Source of the DNA: a virus
Virus record (IMG/VR): IMGVR_UViG_3300048552_000055
Location: 1-37,572 of that record
DNA length: 37,572 nucleotides
Reading direction: 5' to 3' (one strand)
Every line of letters starts with the position of its first letter. The first letter of the stretch is position 1. A program made the translations under genes and the position numbers. The notes under the pieces are model-generated. The model was not told where the DNA came from and did not search any database. It worked only from the letters and a program-made list of their open reading frames with translations. Shown piece by piece: positions 24,108 to 31,522 of this stretch.

Positions 24108-24372
24108 TGATGTGGTGACAGTTGTCACAGTAAGTGGTGAGTATGTTGGTCGACTAGATAGTGTGAACAGTAATGGTGTTATTACACTGAACGATCCACG
24201 CATGTTGATTCATGGCGATCAAGGTATCGGTTTTGCACGTGGTGTGTGTATGACCAGTAAAGAGAATCCTAAACAGATTTCTTTCCAACAGTATGTTTTG
24301 TGTACTGAAACTAACGATGATTTTTCCGCAGCATGGACGGAATCAACAAGTGGAGTGAAATTAGTAGTATGA
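24097..24372 (+). CDS. Hypothetical protein with Sm/Lsm-like beta-barrel pattern
   Basis: A 91-aa protein starting at ATG 24097 inside the end of the oxygenase gene. Residues about 4-37 (VVTVVTVSGEYVGRLDSV, then NGVITLNDPRML) follow the Sm1-like strand pattern: a hydrophobic strand, G-x3-G-x-L, then a strand ending L-N-D. Hfq and Lsm proteins use this fold to bind RNA. The match is by pattern only. The C-terminal half has SFQQYVLCTE. Overlaps the next gene by 40 nt. Confidence 0.6.
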   Translation: MKSNDVVTVVTVSGEYVGRLDSVNSNGVITLNDPRMLIHGDQGIGFARGVCMTSKENPKQISFQQYVLCTETNDDFSAAWTESTSGVKLVV

Positions 24373-24611
24373 TAGGACCAGAAGATAAAAAGAAAGTCGC
24401 AGATGCGATTAGAGAGATGTCTGACAGCATGTTGCGTATCGATGCTGAGAAAGAATTGATGAAAGATATCGTAGATGTCACTAACGAGAAGTACGGTGTT
24501 GATAAGAAGCACTTCCGTAAACTTGCGACTATATATCATAAACAAAATATGGAAGAGTCTCGCACAGAGGCTAATGAAGTTTATGAATTGTATGAGGAAT
24601 TATTTCAATAA
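24333..24611 (+). CDS. dsbA: DsbA-like dsDNA-binding late-transcription protein
   Basis: A 92-aa helical protein. KKVADAIREMSDSMLRIDAEKELMK... and HFRKLATIYHKQNMEE... LYEELF match my memory of the T4 DsbA family, a small DNA-binding protein implicated in late gene regulation (not the bacterial disulfide oxidoreductase). Length agrees (T4: 89 aa). It overlaps the preceding gene by 40 nt and the following start by 1 nt. With gp55 and gp45 in the window, it fits the late-transcription set. Confidence 0.7.
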   Translation: MDGINKWSEISSMIGPEDKKKVADAIREMSDSMLRIDAEKELMKDIVDVTNEKYGVDKKHFRKLATIYHKQNMEESRTEANEVYELYEELFQ

Positions 24612-25408
24612 TGCTTTTGACTGCCGGTTGTAGTTTCGTCTGGGGAGATGAACTGGAGGGTTTTGACCAAGACCCTCCTACACATTGGGATAAAACCTTC
24701 ACGTCTATACTCGCTAAGAAACTAGATGTTGAGTATAAGAACCGTGGTATTTGTGGGGCTTGTAACGATAAGATTTTCCGTGAGGTTACGGACTATCTCC
24801 ATGCGCATCCCAACACAGTCACTCACTTGGTGGTGATGTGGTCTGCATGGCAACGTAAAGAAGTCGTTGAGTATATGCCCAACGACCGCGATGTGAAGAT
24901 CGGTAGACAGAATGATGTCACGCAGTTTTCACAACTTCGTACGGAATGCATTTACGATATGAACAAACGCAACACCTATCAACATATGTTTGAACATTCA
25001 TATGATTCCAAAACAGATATCATGCACACTCTAACTAAGATGAAGGCGCTTGAACTAATCTGTGATGCGGCGGGGATACAACTGATTCAAGGCGTATTCC
25101 ACTCAAGGAATTGGTCCAATGTTCAGGCTATACTGACAGACCGAAATCCAGACGATTCTTCTAACAAATCTTTGGAAGGAGAGTATTCGATAAAATCCAT
25201 TCCGGACTATAAGAAATGGTTGGTCGATTCTATCGGTTCGCTGAAGAGTTCTAGTCGTGTGGGTATGGGTCGAGGCAGAGATATGTTCACTATCTGTAGG
25301 TCAATAGAAGATATGAAAGAGTTCGGTCACCCCGGCGAAAGAACTCAAGTCATATTCGCAGACTTCTTGCATGAGATTTTTGCAAAGTCGAGTCAAGAAG
25401 AAGTATAA
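24611..25408 (+). CDS. SGNH-hydrolase-like protein
   Basis: A 265-aa protein. GCSFVWGDE (6-14) fits block I of SGNH/GDSL hydrolases with S8 as nucleophile; a late FGHPGERTQ segment (about 238) supplies the expected His near the C-terminus; LVVMWSAW and the preceding N (GICGACND) could be the oxyanion-hole blocks. Similar proteins are frequent in marine T4-like phages without known substrate; esterase action on glycans or lipids is a guess. The stop at 25406-25408 overlaps the late promoter box at 25404-25411. Confidence 0.7.
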   Translation: MLLTAGCSFVWGDELEGFDQDPPTHWDKTFTSILAKKLDVEYKNRGICGACNDKIFREVTDYLHAHPNTVTHLVVMWSAWQRKEVVEYMPNDRDVKIGRQNDVTQFSQLRTECIYDMNKRNTYQHMFEHSYDSKTDIMHTLTKMKALELICDAAGIQLIQGVFHSRNWSNVQAILTDRNPDDSSNKSLEGEYSIKSIPDYKKWLVDSIGSLKSSSRVGMGRGRDMFTICRSIEDMKEFGHPGERTQVIFADFLHEIFAKSSQEEV

Positions 25409-25411
25409 ATA
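25404..25411 (+). promoter_or_regulatory. T4-type late promoter box
   Basis: Exact TATAAATA overlapping the SGNH gene stop, upstream of the membrane protein at 25448 and the capsid-tagged gene at 25769. No sigma-70 promoter is visible in this gap. Confidence 0.7.
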
Positions 25412-25447
25412 AACTAGAATCAACTAAATAAACTATGGAGTTTTGAG

Positions 25448-25744
25448 ATGAGTGATGAAATAAGTAATACTTTATTCGCAGTAGGAGTTTTTTCTGTTGT
25501 CGGAGTATTCTTTGTATTATGGTTAAAGAATAGAGGAAAGAACAGTCGAGTTGTTCTGACTGGACCATCTGACGAACAGATTGAAACGCAACGTGTTGTG
25601 TTTACTAAGATGACCGTCAAACAACTTAGAGACTATATCCAAAAGAAAAGAATGTCGTTGGGAATCCCAGCAGGCAGAATGCCAGATCGTAAAGCAGCTT
25701 TGGTAGAGTATGCACTAGAACTGTGGCGTTCTCAACCTTGGTAA
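25448..25744 (+). CDS. Membrane protein with SAP-like C-terminal motif
   Basis: A 98-aa protein. Residues about 7-26 (TLFAVGVFSVVGVFFVLWL) are one membrane helix. The C-terminal MTVKQLRDYIQKK...RKAALVEYAL has the helix-turn-helix spacing of SAP or Rho-N type nucleic-acid-binding motifs. A membrane-anchored DNA-binding protein is therefore possible. It is the first gene after the late box at 25404. Family not identified. Confidence 0.6.
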   Translation: MSDEISNTLFAVGVFSVVGVFFVLWLKNRGKNSRVVLTGPSDEQIETQRVVFTKMTVKQLRDYIQKKRMSLGIPAGRMPDRKAALVEYALELWRSQPW

Positions 25745-25768
25745 AATAAATTCACGGAATATATAACA

Positions 25769-26443
25769 ATGAAATCTTTCAAGACCTTTCTAAATGAAGG
25801 CGTAAATGATCCAGCAATCTTCAAGGCAATCTTTCTTGCGGGTGGGCCGGGTTCTGGTAAGTCATTCATCGTCGGTAAGACAGGTCTGACTTCTATGGGT
25901 TACAAGGTTGTCAACTCAGATGACGCATTCGAAGCTGCCATGAAGAAGGTTGATATGGATATGACTCCGGACAACATCTTCTCTCCGAAAGGACAAGAAC
26001 TCCGTGGTAAGGCAAAGAAACTTACAGGTAAAAAGGAAGAACGTTATCTGAAAGGTCGTCTTGGTCTCGTAGTAGATGGTACTGGTAAAGACCCAGATAA
26101 AATTGCTGAACAGGCAAAGAAAGTAAAGGCCATGGGTTACGATGTCGCAATGATTTTCGTAAACACAGACCTTGATACTGCTATCAGCCGTGATGCAAAA
26201 CGTGCTCGTACCCTAGGCGAGAAAGGTGTTACTGAGTATTGGAAAGCAGTACAACGCAATATAGGTAAGTTCCAACGTATGTTTGGTAAACCTAACTTCT
26301 TGGTTGTAGATAACTCTGAAGGTAAAGACTACGAGAAAGAAACTCTAACTGCATTCCGTGATGCTAAGAAGTTCACTGACAAACCTGTCTCTAAGAAGGC
26401 ACAGAAGTGGATTGATGCAGAACGTAAAAAATCCCAAAGATAG
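25769..26443 (+). CDS. P-loop kinase/zeta-toxin-like protein with capsid-targeting N-terminus
   Basis: A 224-aa protein. After a short leader comes a P-loop: FLAGGPGSGKS with Walker A 25-32, then a core resembling zeta-toxin or polynucleotide-kinase-like NTPases (VNSDDAF; LVVDGTGKD; MIFVNTD). The first ten residues MKSFKTFLNE|G resemble the T4 internal-protein capsid-targeting sequence (MKTYQEFIAE|A), including a gp21-protease-type LxE site. It is preceded by a late promoter two genes upstream. If the tag works, the protein would be packaged in the head, trimmed, and injected with DNA. Phosphorylation target unknown. Confidence 0.72.
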   Translation: MKSFKTFLNEGVNDPAIFKAIFLAGGPGSGKSFIVGKTGLTSMGYKVVNSDDAFEAAMKKVDMDMTPDNIFSPKGQELRGKAKKLTGKKEERYLKGRLGLVVDGTGKDPDKIAEQAKKVKAMGYDVAMIFVNTDLDTAISRDAKRARTLGEKGVTEYWKAVQRNIGKFQRMFGKPNFLVVDNSEGKDYEKETLTAFRDAKKFTDKPVSKKAQKWIDAERKKSQR

Positions 26444-26472
26444 TTGACACCCCCCTCATAATATAGTATAAT
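26444..26472 (+). promoter_or_regulatory. Sigma-70 promoter for the small-gene/wall-hydrolase operon
   Basis: TTGACA 26444-26449, 17-bp spacer, TATAAT 26467-26472, immediately after the zeta-like gene. Confidence 0.85.
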
Positions 26473-26507
26473 TCACCTCGTAATGTAAACAATAACCGAG
26501 GTGTTTT

Positions 26508-26663
26508 ATGCTAGTTCAACTTGAAGTAGACGATGATAGTATTGATCAATTGATGGTCAGAACATTGTCTGACAATATTCTATACCTATGTCCCAAAGAA
26601 GAAATCGAACTCATAGACGCGATGAAATGCGTTTGTGACTACTTTAGCGTGGAGGGTATATAG
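26508..26663 (+). CDS. 51-aa hypothetical acidic protein
   Basis: ATG 26508 follows GAGGTG with a short spacer and ends at TAG 26661-26663. The product is acidic (LEVDDDSIDQL) with C28, C41 and C43. First gene after a perfect promoter and coupled to the next small gene, so very likely translated. No family recognised. Confidence 0.6.
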   Translation: MLVQLEVDDDSIDQLMVRTLSDNILYLCPKEEIELIDAMKCVCDYFSVEGI

Positions 26664-26788
26664 TGAGTTATCAATCAAACATTGCCAGAGAGTACGCTAT
26701 ACTACTCGCAAAGTCGGGTTCTAACCCCAGTCCTAAACAAAAGAAAGAGTTAGCGAAACTTCTAAAACTACTGCGTAAGACAGTCTAA
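26663..26788 (+). CDS. 41-aa hypothetical basic protein, GTG start
   Basis: GTG 26663 overlaps the preceding stop, and GGAGGG at 26651-26656 is an excellent ribosome site. The product is Lys/Leu-rich (KKELAKLLKLLRKTV) and probably helical. The stop TAA overlaps the next ATG (26788), so three genes are tightly coupled. Function unknown. Confidence 0.6.
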   Translation: MSYQSNIAREYAILLAKSGSNPSPKQKKELAKLLKLLRKTV

Positions 26789-27309
26789 TGAGATTTCGCA
26801 TAGCATCGTTCCTAGTGTCAATATCTGTGATTGGATATATAAACTATGTCAACGCACAAGATGATGATATGGACGAAGAAGTCGAATGTCTGGCATTGAA
26901 TATATACCATGAAGCAAGAAGTGAAAGTCTTGCCGGACAATATGCGGTTGCGGATGTTACTCTCAATCGTGTGAAAGACCGACGTTATCCATCATCTATA
27001 TGTGGGGTCGTCAAACAAGCAGTACTGAGTAAGTGGGGAGTTGAGAGAGGACTCGAAATACCTAGACGCAACATGTGTCAGTTTAGTTGGTATTGTGATG
27101 GACTCTCGGATGAACCAGTAGAGACGTATTCTTGGTTACGTGCAAAGGACGTGGCACGAGATATGATTTTCTTCCGTAAGTACAATGGAATAACAGAAGG
27201 GTCTACACACTACCATGCTAATTATGTAAAACCTGAGTGGAGTTCCCACGAAAGGATGAGATTGATTGGTAGGATTGGAGACCACATCTTCTATAAAGAG
27301 GAATACTAA
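26788..27309 (+). CDS. Exported SleB-type cell-wall hydrolase
   Basis: A 173-aa protein with an N-terminal signal peptide (basic MRFR, hydrophobic 5-20, likely cleavage after VNA at 23). The mature part matches the Hydrolase_2/SleB family: CLALNIYHEARSES with catalytic E42, QYAVADVTLNRVKD, CGVVKQ, and a CQFSWYCDG block, ending THYHANYVKPEW. These enzymes cleave peptidoglycan glycan strands. Export by the host Sec system would let it act from the periplasm, either in lysis or in exclusion of other phages. No T4-type lysozyme gene is seen in this window. Confidence 0.88.
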   Translation: MRFRIASFLVSISVIGYINYVNAQDDDMDEEVECLALNIYHEARSESLAGQYAVADVTLNRVKDRRYPSSICGVVKQAVLSKWGVERGLEIPRRNMCQFSWYCDGLSDEPVETYSWLRAKDVARDMIFFRKYNGITEGSTHYHANYVKPEWSSHERMRLIGRIGDHIFYKEEY

Positions 27310-27566
27310 TGTCAATCGATTATGCATCGCTTCCAACGGGTTTGTTTCCAGAAGAAGTAGAGGTAAATAATGCATATATATTGTACGATCATACAGGTGG
27401 ACTAATCTGTGTGTACGGTGATGCAGAACGGGCGATAGACCGCGCTGCAGATGAAGTGACTAAGGACTACCAATACAATACAGTGCACGTTGATGTGTTT
27501 GATTGGGCTATCACAGTTAGAGGTGATTTAGGAGAGGTGACGATCCTAGTAGAAAAAATCAACTAA
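27309..27566 (+). CDS. Hypothetical 85-aa protein
   Basis: An acidic alpha/beta protein coupled to the wall hydrolase (stop/start overlap). GGLICVYGDAERAIDRAADEV suggests a strand-helix unit and VHVDVFDWAITVRGD two strands. No family recognised. It is the last gene before the promoter of tRNA-Glu. Confidence 0.65.
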   Translation: MSIDYASLPTGLFPEEVEVNNAYILYDHTGGLICVYGDAERAIDRAADEVTKDYQYNTVHVDVFDWAITVRGDLGEVTILVEKIN

Positions 27567-27570
27567 AGTA

Positions 27571-27599
27571 TTGACAAAGACGTTGTCTTTTGTTATAAT
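27571..27599 (+). promoter_or_regulatory. Sigma-70 promoter for tRNA-Glu and isocitrate lyase
   Basis: TTGACA 27571-27576, 17-bp spacer, TATAAT 27594-27599, ten nt before tRNA-Glu. Confidence 0.85.
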
Positions 27600-27608
27600 A
27601 CTGAAAAT

Positions 27609-27683
27609 GTCCCGTTCGTCTAGAGGTTAGGACACCGCCCTTTCACGGCGGTAACAGGGGTTCGAGTCCCCTACGGGATACCA
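27609..27683 (+). tRNA. tRNA-Glu (anticodon TTC)
   Basis: Acceptor GTCCCGT (27609-27615) pairs with ACGGGAT (27673-27679) with one G-U; A and CCA follow. Anticodon stem CCGCC/GGCGG, loop CTTTCAC, anticodon TTC. T arm AGGGG/CCCCT. Confidence 0.95.
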
Positions 27684-27705
27684 TACATTATTGTAGGACT
27701 ATACT

Positions 27706-28944
27706 ATGAAAAAACGAGATTATTCACAACAGGATGTGAATCGATTACAAGGCACGGTTCAAATCGACCATACCCTCGCAAAGATGGGTGCGACTAAACT
27801 GCGTCAGTTATTCGAAGATAATGAGTACATCAATACTTTTGGAGCATACAATGGCCAACAAGCAGTACAACATGTCAAAGCAGGACTCAAAGCGATATAC
27901 CTTTCGGGATGGCAGGTGGCAGCGTCCGCAAACTCTCATGGAGAAGTCTATCCGGATCAGTCTCTATACGCTGTTGATAGCGTTCCTAATGTGGTCAGGT
28001 CTATCAATAATGCATTTAGACGACAAGACCAGATCGAATATTTGGAATCTGGGCGGGGGTTTGAATTTGCTCCCATTATTGCAGACGCCGAGGCAGGATT
28101 CGGAGGAGTTCTGAATGCGTACGAACTTTCTCGTAACCTCATTGAGGCAGGTGCTGCCGCTGTTCACTTTGAAGACCAAGTTGCTGCCGAGAAGAAGTGC
28201 GGACACTTGGGAGGAAAAGTTCTCATACCGACTAGTCAAGCTCTACGCAACCTTAATGCCGCTCGCCTTGCTAGTGACGTTGCTGGCACTGATACAGTCG
28301 TTATTGCTCGTACCGATGCTGAGTCTGCTAAACTAATCTCTAGTGATGTTTCGCTCATTGACAAACCATTTATCAAGAGAGCCCGACAAGGCAAGGCCTC
28401 TATTCAATGTCGCACACAGGAAGGGTTCTACCAACTAGATGAAAGTAGAGGTCTAGAGTTCGGTTGTGTGCGTGGTCAGGCATACGCAGAATACGCAGAC
28501 CTCGTTTGGTGTGAAACATCGACACCAGACTTGAAGGATGCGAAGCGTTTCGCTGACGCAGTCAAAGGTGCAGTGCCCGACGCAATGTTGGCATACAACT
28601 GTTCACCGTCATTCAACTGGCGCAAGTCAATTCCCGGCGATCAAGAACTGAAAGACTTCCAACGTGAGTTGGGTAAGATGGGATTCAAGTTCCAGTTCAT
28701 CACGCTCGCTGGTTTCCACCAGACAAACTACTCTATCTTTGACTTCGCGAACCGATACAAAGACGAAGGTATGTACGCATACTCTTTGTTACAAGAATCA
28801 GAGTTTGCCGCAGAGTCACGTGGATACACAGGTGCGAAGCACCAGAGAGAAGTGGGTGTCGGTTACTTCGATGCCATCACCACTACTCTGGGTTCTAGTT
28901 CAACTGCCGCCATGGCGGGATCAACTGAAGAGGGACAGTTCTAA
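27706..28944 (+). CDS. aceA: Isocitrate lyase
   Basis: A 412-aa enzyme that splits isocitrate into glyoxylate and succinate, the first step of the glyoxylate shunt. Seen: SGWQVAASAN (67-76), metal-binding ADAEAGFGG (126-134), the catalytic K163-K-C-G-H167 with nucleophile C165, ARTDA, NCSPSFNWRK, FQFITLAGFH and the conserved end GSTEEGQF. All diagnostic blocks are intact, so it should be active. It is about 20 residues shorter than E. coli AceA (434 aa). It is co-transcribed with tRNA-Glu from a perfect promoter, and its stop overlaps the next start. No malate synthase is present in the window. Confidence 0.95.
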   Translation: MKKRDYSQQDVNRLQGTVQIDHTLAKMGATKLRQLFEDNEYINTFGAYNGQQAVQHVKAGLKAIYLSGWQVAASANSHGEVYPDQSLYAVDSVPNVVRSINNAFRRQDQIEYLESGRGFEFAPIIADAEAGFGGVLNAYELSRNLIEAGAAAVHFEDQVAAEKKCGHLGGKVLIPTSQALRNLNAARLASDVAGTDTVVIARTDAESAKLISSDVSLIDKPFIKRARQGKASIQCRTQEGFYQLDESRGLEFGCVRGQAYAEYADLVWCETSTPDLKDAKRFADAVKGAVPDAMLAYNCSPSFNWRKSIPGDQELKDFQRELGKMGFKFQFITLAGFHQTNYSIFDFANRYKDEGMYAYSLLQESEFAAESRGYTGAKHQREVGVGYFDAITTTLGSSSTAAMAGSTEEGQF

Positions 28945-29282
28945 TGTTCAAGAGTATCGGATTTGCAATTTATGACTTCTATAGATATTTCTTTGATTTG
29001 AAAGTCAATCCACTGAGACACATTCCTAACGAACTTGTGCAGTTTATTCTCATGTTCTACTTGTCGGTGATGTGGTCAGTAGTGTTCACTTTCTGGGCAG
29101 GGTACACGTGGATGTATGGAATCTACAGTGTAGGTGGACACCTTATGGTGCTTGGTGCATTCTTCATCACTGTTGCTATATTCAGTGACGCGGAGAAGAA
29201 TGGTCACTTGTGGGTACAGAGGACTAAGTTACCCTCAGTGCCGAAACGTCGTATTGTTTGGGATGTGGAGAAGGAAGGATGA
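28944..29282 (+). CDS. Two-helix membrane protein
   Basis: A 112-aa protein with hydrophobic helices at about 30-50 and 61-79, a basic N-terminus and a soluble C-terminal tail (KLPSVPKRRIVWDVEKEG). The start overlaps the isocitrate lyase stop by 1 nt and its stop overlaps the next start, so it is part of that operon. Function unknown. Confidence 0.68.
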   Translation: MFKSIGFAIYDFYRYFFDLKVNPLRHIPNELVQFILMFYLSVMWSVVFTFWAGYTWMYGIYSVGGHLMVLGAFFITVAIFSDAEKNGHLWVQRTKLPSVPKRRIVWDVEKEG

Positions 29283-29506
29283 TTGAGATTGCGGAGTCAC
29301 CTATTTCCAAAACAGGTAACTCAGAGTGGGATGACACTTTTAACGAGTGTTTTTATGAAAACGCAAAGACCGTGATGTGGCCACATAGTTGTATGCATGA
29401 CGGTTACATATATGTCGCACGAGGAGAAGAATGTTCTTGGTGCGGTGGAAAAGAAGAAGACGAACCACAGGGTAAAAATGTTGTGGTCCCTATATTAAAG
29501 TTGTGA
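29279..29506 (+). CDS. Small Cys/His protein, possible zinc-binding
   Basis: A 75-aa protein. SCMHDGYIYVARGEECSWCGG contains a C-x-H spaced about 13 residues from C-x-x-C, a pattern compatible with a zinc knuckle. ATG 29279 overlaps the upstream stop (ATGA) and has AAGGAAGG just upstream. No known family. Confidence 0.6.
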   Translation: MIEIAESPISKTGNSEWDDTFNECFYENAKTVMWPHSCMHDGYIYVARGEECSWCGGKEEDEPQGKNVVVPILKL

Positions 29507-29513
29507 GGTAACA

Positions 29514-29726
29514 ATGCCAATTAAGTACAAAGAAGACACGATCGTGAAGGACCGTATGACCGGAAAGGTTACGACATCACGTTTCTACGTAAAGAACCTT
29601 TCTATCGAAGCGTTGTGGAATGAGTTCCTATCATGCCGCACACCTAAGTTGAAACAGAAGTTCCGTAATGAACTCGCGGCACGTAAAGTCACACACGAAG
29701 AGATGGTGGAACGGGCAAACGCGTGA
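29514..29726 (+). CDS. Hypothetical basic protein
   Basis: A 70-aa Lys/Arg-rich protein; starts after a GAGGTAAC ribosome site 7 nt from the previous stop. Predicted as an N-terminal strand pair (KYKEDTIVKDRMTGKVTTSR) then helices. Ends with a GTGA overlap into the next small gene. No family recognised. Confidence 0.62.
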   Translation: MPIKYKEDTIVKDRMTGKVTTSRFYVKNLSIEALWNEFLSCRTPKLKQKFRNELAARKVTHEEMVERANA

Positions 29727-29854
29727 GTGTAGGAATGTTGGGTATTCTCGCAGTCTTTATGTGTCCTATGGTGTTTGGTGGTATTACGATGTACTACTCT
29801 CATAAAGAGATTCATAAAGAAACACTGCGTAGGTGGGGAAAAGATGAAGTTTAA
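29723..29854 (+). CDS. 43-aa single-pass membrane protein, GTG start
   Basis: GTG 29723 overlaps the preceding stop (GTGA). Residues about 3-25 are hydrophobic (VGMLGILAVFMCPMVFGGIT), followed by HKEIHKETLRRWGKDEV. Its end overlaps the next gene by 11 nt. The lack of a strong ribosome site makes it less certain than its neighbours. Confidence 0.5.
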   Translation: MSVGMLGILAVFMCPMVFGGITMYYSHKEIHKETLRRWGKDEV

Positions 29855-30221
29855 GATAGTCCACAAGGAAGAAGACGAACTAATATTTCCTTGGAAACCT
29901 CAGTTACGTGGCATAGTGTTATGGCCGTATATGATTATACGACCTAAGAAATATGCGAAGGGTGAGATTTCTCAATCGGAGTTGATGACACGTCGTTCCC
30001 TCGTGAAGTTGTATCGTCACGAGTTGCAACATTGTTATCAAATCAAACAGAGAGGGATATTGGGGTTCTATATAAGGTATGTGTTTCTCAATATCACCAA
30101 GGGGTATCATAACCATCCCGATGAACTAGAGGCGCGTCAGTATGAGAACGAAAAACTGACCCCTTTAGAAGAAAAGTGGCTCCATGAAGGGGTCGTGAAC
30201 TTAAACGATTTGGACACTTGA
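29844..30221 (+). CDS. HExxH-motif protein, putative metallopeptidase fold
   Basis: A 125-aa protein. H59-E-L-Q-H63 with Q66, and then HPDELEARQYE (91-101) with E94/E96, form a gluzincin-like zinc-site pattern. Strands with PYMIIRPKK precede it. It resembles the protein at 21-389 in layout. ATG 29844 has GGTGGGGAAAAG just upstream; an in-frame start at 29775 lies in the preceding gene. It is the last gene before the tRNA-Asn promoter. Substrate unknown. Confidence 0.62.
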   Translation: MKFKIVHKEEDELIFPWKPQLRGIVLWPYMIIRPKKYAKGEISQSELMTRRSLVKLYRHELQHCYQIKQRGILGFYIRYVFLNITKGYHNHPDELEARQYENEKLTPLEEKWLHEGVVNLNDLDT

Positions 30222-30246
30222 CAGTCCTCTTAGTTTTTGATATAAT
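30218..30246 (+). promoter_or_regulatory. Sigma-70 promoter for tRNA-Asn and tRNA-Leu
   Basis: TTGACA 30218-30223, 17-bp spacer, TATAAT 30241-30246; the -35 box overlaps the preceding stop codon. Confidence 0.85.
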
Positions 30247-30259
30247 ATACACATAATTT

Positions 30260-30335
30260 TGGCGAGTAGTTCAGTTGGTAGAACGCATGACTGTTAATCA
30301 TGTTGTCGCAGGTTCGAGCCCTGCCTCGCCAGCCA
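30260..30335 (+). tRNA. tRNA-Asn (anticodon GTT)
   Basis: Acceptor TGGCGAG (30260-30266) pairs with CTCGCCA (30325-30331), then G and CCA. Anticodon stem CATGA/TCATG, loop CTGTTAA, anticodon GTT. D stem GTTC/GAAC. Confidence 0.95.
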
Positions 30336-30339
30336 TTTT

Positions 30340-30424
30340 GCGAGAGTGGTGGAATTGGTAGACACGCTGGTTTTAGGTACCAGTGCTTCACGGCGTGAGA
30401 GTTCGAGTCTCTCCTTTCGCACCA
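30340..30424 (+). tRNA. tRNA-Leu (anticodon TAG)
   Basis: Acceptor GCGAGAG (30340-30346) pairs with CTTTCGC (30414-30420), one G-U; A and CCA follow. Anticodon stem CTGGT/ACCAG, loop TTTAGGT, anticodon TAG. The 85-nt length includes the long variable arm of a class II tRNA. Confidence 0.94.
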
Positions 30425-30451
30425 AATTTTTTATGAACCAGTGAGAGTAGT

Positions 30452-30805
30452 ATGACTATGAAGGCAGGCAAAATCTGGGGACAGACAGAACTCATTCATG
30501 CGAATGGTGTTTTAGAGTTTCACCGCATTGAATACAAGAAAGGTTTCAAGTGTTCCGAACATCTCCACGAGTATAAGTGGAACGGGTTCTTCGTAGAGTC
30601 CGGTGAGATGATCGTGCGCGTATGGCAAGATGACCAAGACGGTCTTGTTGATGAAACCCTACTACGTGCGGGTGAGTTTACCCAAGTCAGGCCTGGCAAG
30701 ATTCACCAGTTCGAAGGTGTAAAAGACGGTGTTGCATTTGAGTTGTATTGGGCAGAGTTCAATCACAACGATATCGTCCGTCGTACCATCGGAAGTAAGT
30801 CGTGA
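30452..30805 (+). CDS. Cupin-domain protein
   Basis: A 117-aa single-domain cupin. CSEHLHEYKWNGFFVESGEM (residues about 31-50) gives the first metal-binding motif (HxH with a later E), and RPGKIHQFEG the second His. Such small cupins bind a metal and act as isomerases, dioxygenases or small-molecule sensors; nothing fixes the role here. It is the first protein gene after tRNA-Leu and ends with a GTGA overlap into the next gene. Confidence 0.8.
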   Translation: MTMKAGKIWGQTELIHANGVLEFHRIEYKKGFKCSEHLHEYKWNGFFVESGEMIVRVWQDDQDGLVDETLLRAGEFTQVRPGKIHQFEGVKDGVAFELYWAEFNHNDIVRRTIGSKS

Positions 30806-31089
30806 ATGGAGACCCCGAAGTAAGAGCAGACGGCCGCAGTAAACCGGACCGTGGTTGGTACCCCGATAACTTCGATTGGTACCTCAAGTGGGTCGCATCT
30901 ATTTTGATTCTAATTTCTATGGCGATGCGTTCTGCCGGACCAGATTTTCGCATGTATGACTTGACAATCGGGTTCGCAGGCATTATACTATGGACTTGGG
31001 TATCTGTTATCTGGAAAGACCGTGCGTTGATTATGTTGAACACGGTTTCATTGTTTATGTTAGGCACAACTATATTGAGAGAATGGTAA
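30802..31089 (+). CDS. Two-helix membrane protein, GTG start
   Basis: A 95-aa protein beginning at GTG 30802, which overlaps the cupin stop and has GGAAG about 7 nt upstream. Membrane helices at about 30-45 and 54-70 are followed by KDRALIMLNTVSLFML. The W-K-D-R-A-L-I-x-L-N segment resembles short membrane proteins of marine phages (DUF6552-like, from memory, not verified). Function unknown. Confidence 0.65.
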   Translation: MNGDPEVRADGRSKPDRGWYPDNFDWYLKWVASILILISMAMRSAGPDFRMYDLTIGFAGIILWTWVSVIWKDRALIMLNTVSLFMLGTTILREW

Positions 31090-31090
31090 T

Positions 31091-31522
31091 ATGAGTAAAA
31101 CGATTTATGCACACACTCCACCTTATACTAATGAGACGGTAGAGTTTGAGAGATACACGAATGGTGTAGATATCAAAGGACTGAGAGCTGACGGATATGT
31201 TCCTGAACATGAAATTCCTGTGGTCACTATGAAAGAAGCCTCAGAAATCGAAGCGATCGATTACAAGTTCACTGAAGGTAAATTGATCGAAGAATTGAAG
31301 AATTATGTCGACGCTACATATACTCAACACTATGCGAAACAGAAGTTTCAGGCGACAGAGTTCATCGTCGATGGTGGACATGGTACAGGGTTTTGTATTG
31401 GAAACGTGTTGAAGTACGCACAACGTTACGGTAAGAAAGGAACTCGTGACGACGCACGTAAAGATATTATGAAGGTTTTACATTATGCGATTATCCAGTT
31501 ACATATACACGATAACACTTAG
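31091..31522 (+). CDS. DUF3310-like protein
   Basis: A 143-aa protein. Its C-terminal part, GTGFCIGNVLKYAQRYGKKGT with ARKDIMKVLHYAI, fits the DUF3310 (SaV-like) domain, which has the form G-N-x-x-K-Y-x-x-R-Y-x-x-K followed by a helix. This domain is widespread in phages, often near nucleotide metabolism genes, and has no established function. Its 3' end overlaps the next lipoprotein gene by 38 nt. Confidence 0.75.
   Translation: MSKTIYAHTPPYTNETVEFERYTNGVDIKGLRADGYVPEHEIPVVTMKEASEIEAIDYKFTEGKLIEELKNYVDATYTQHYAKQKFQATEFIVDGGHGTGFCIGNVLKYAQRYGKKGTRDDARKDIMKVLHYAIIQLHIHDNT

Noticed and set aside
27788-28114. 108-aa + frame inside isocitrate lyase
   Set aside because: Shadow frame of a fully conserved enzyme with no ribosome site of note.
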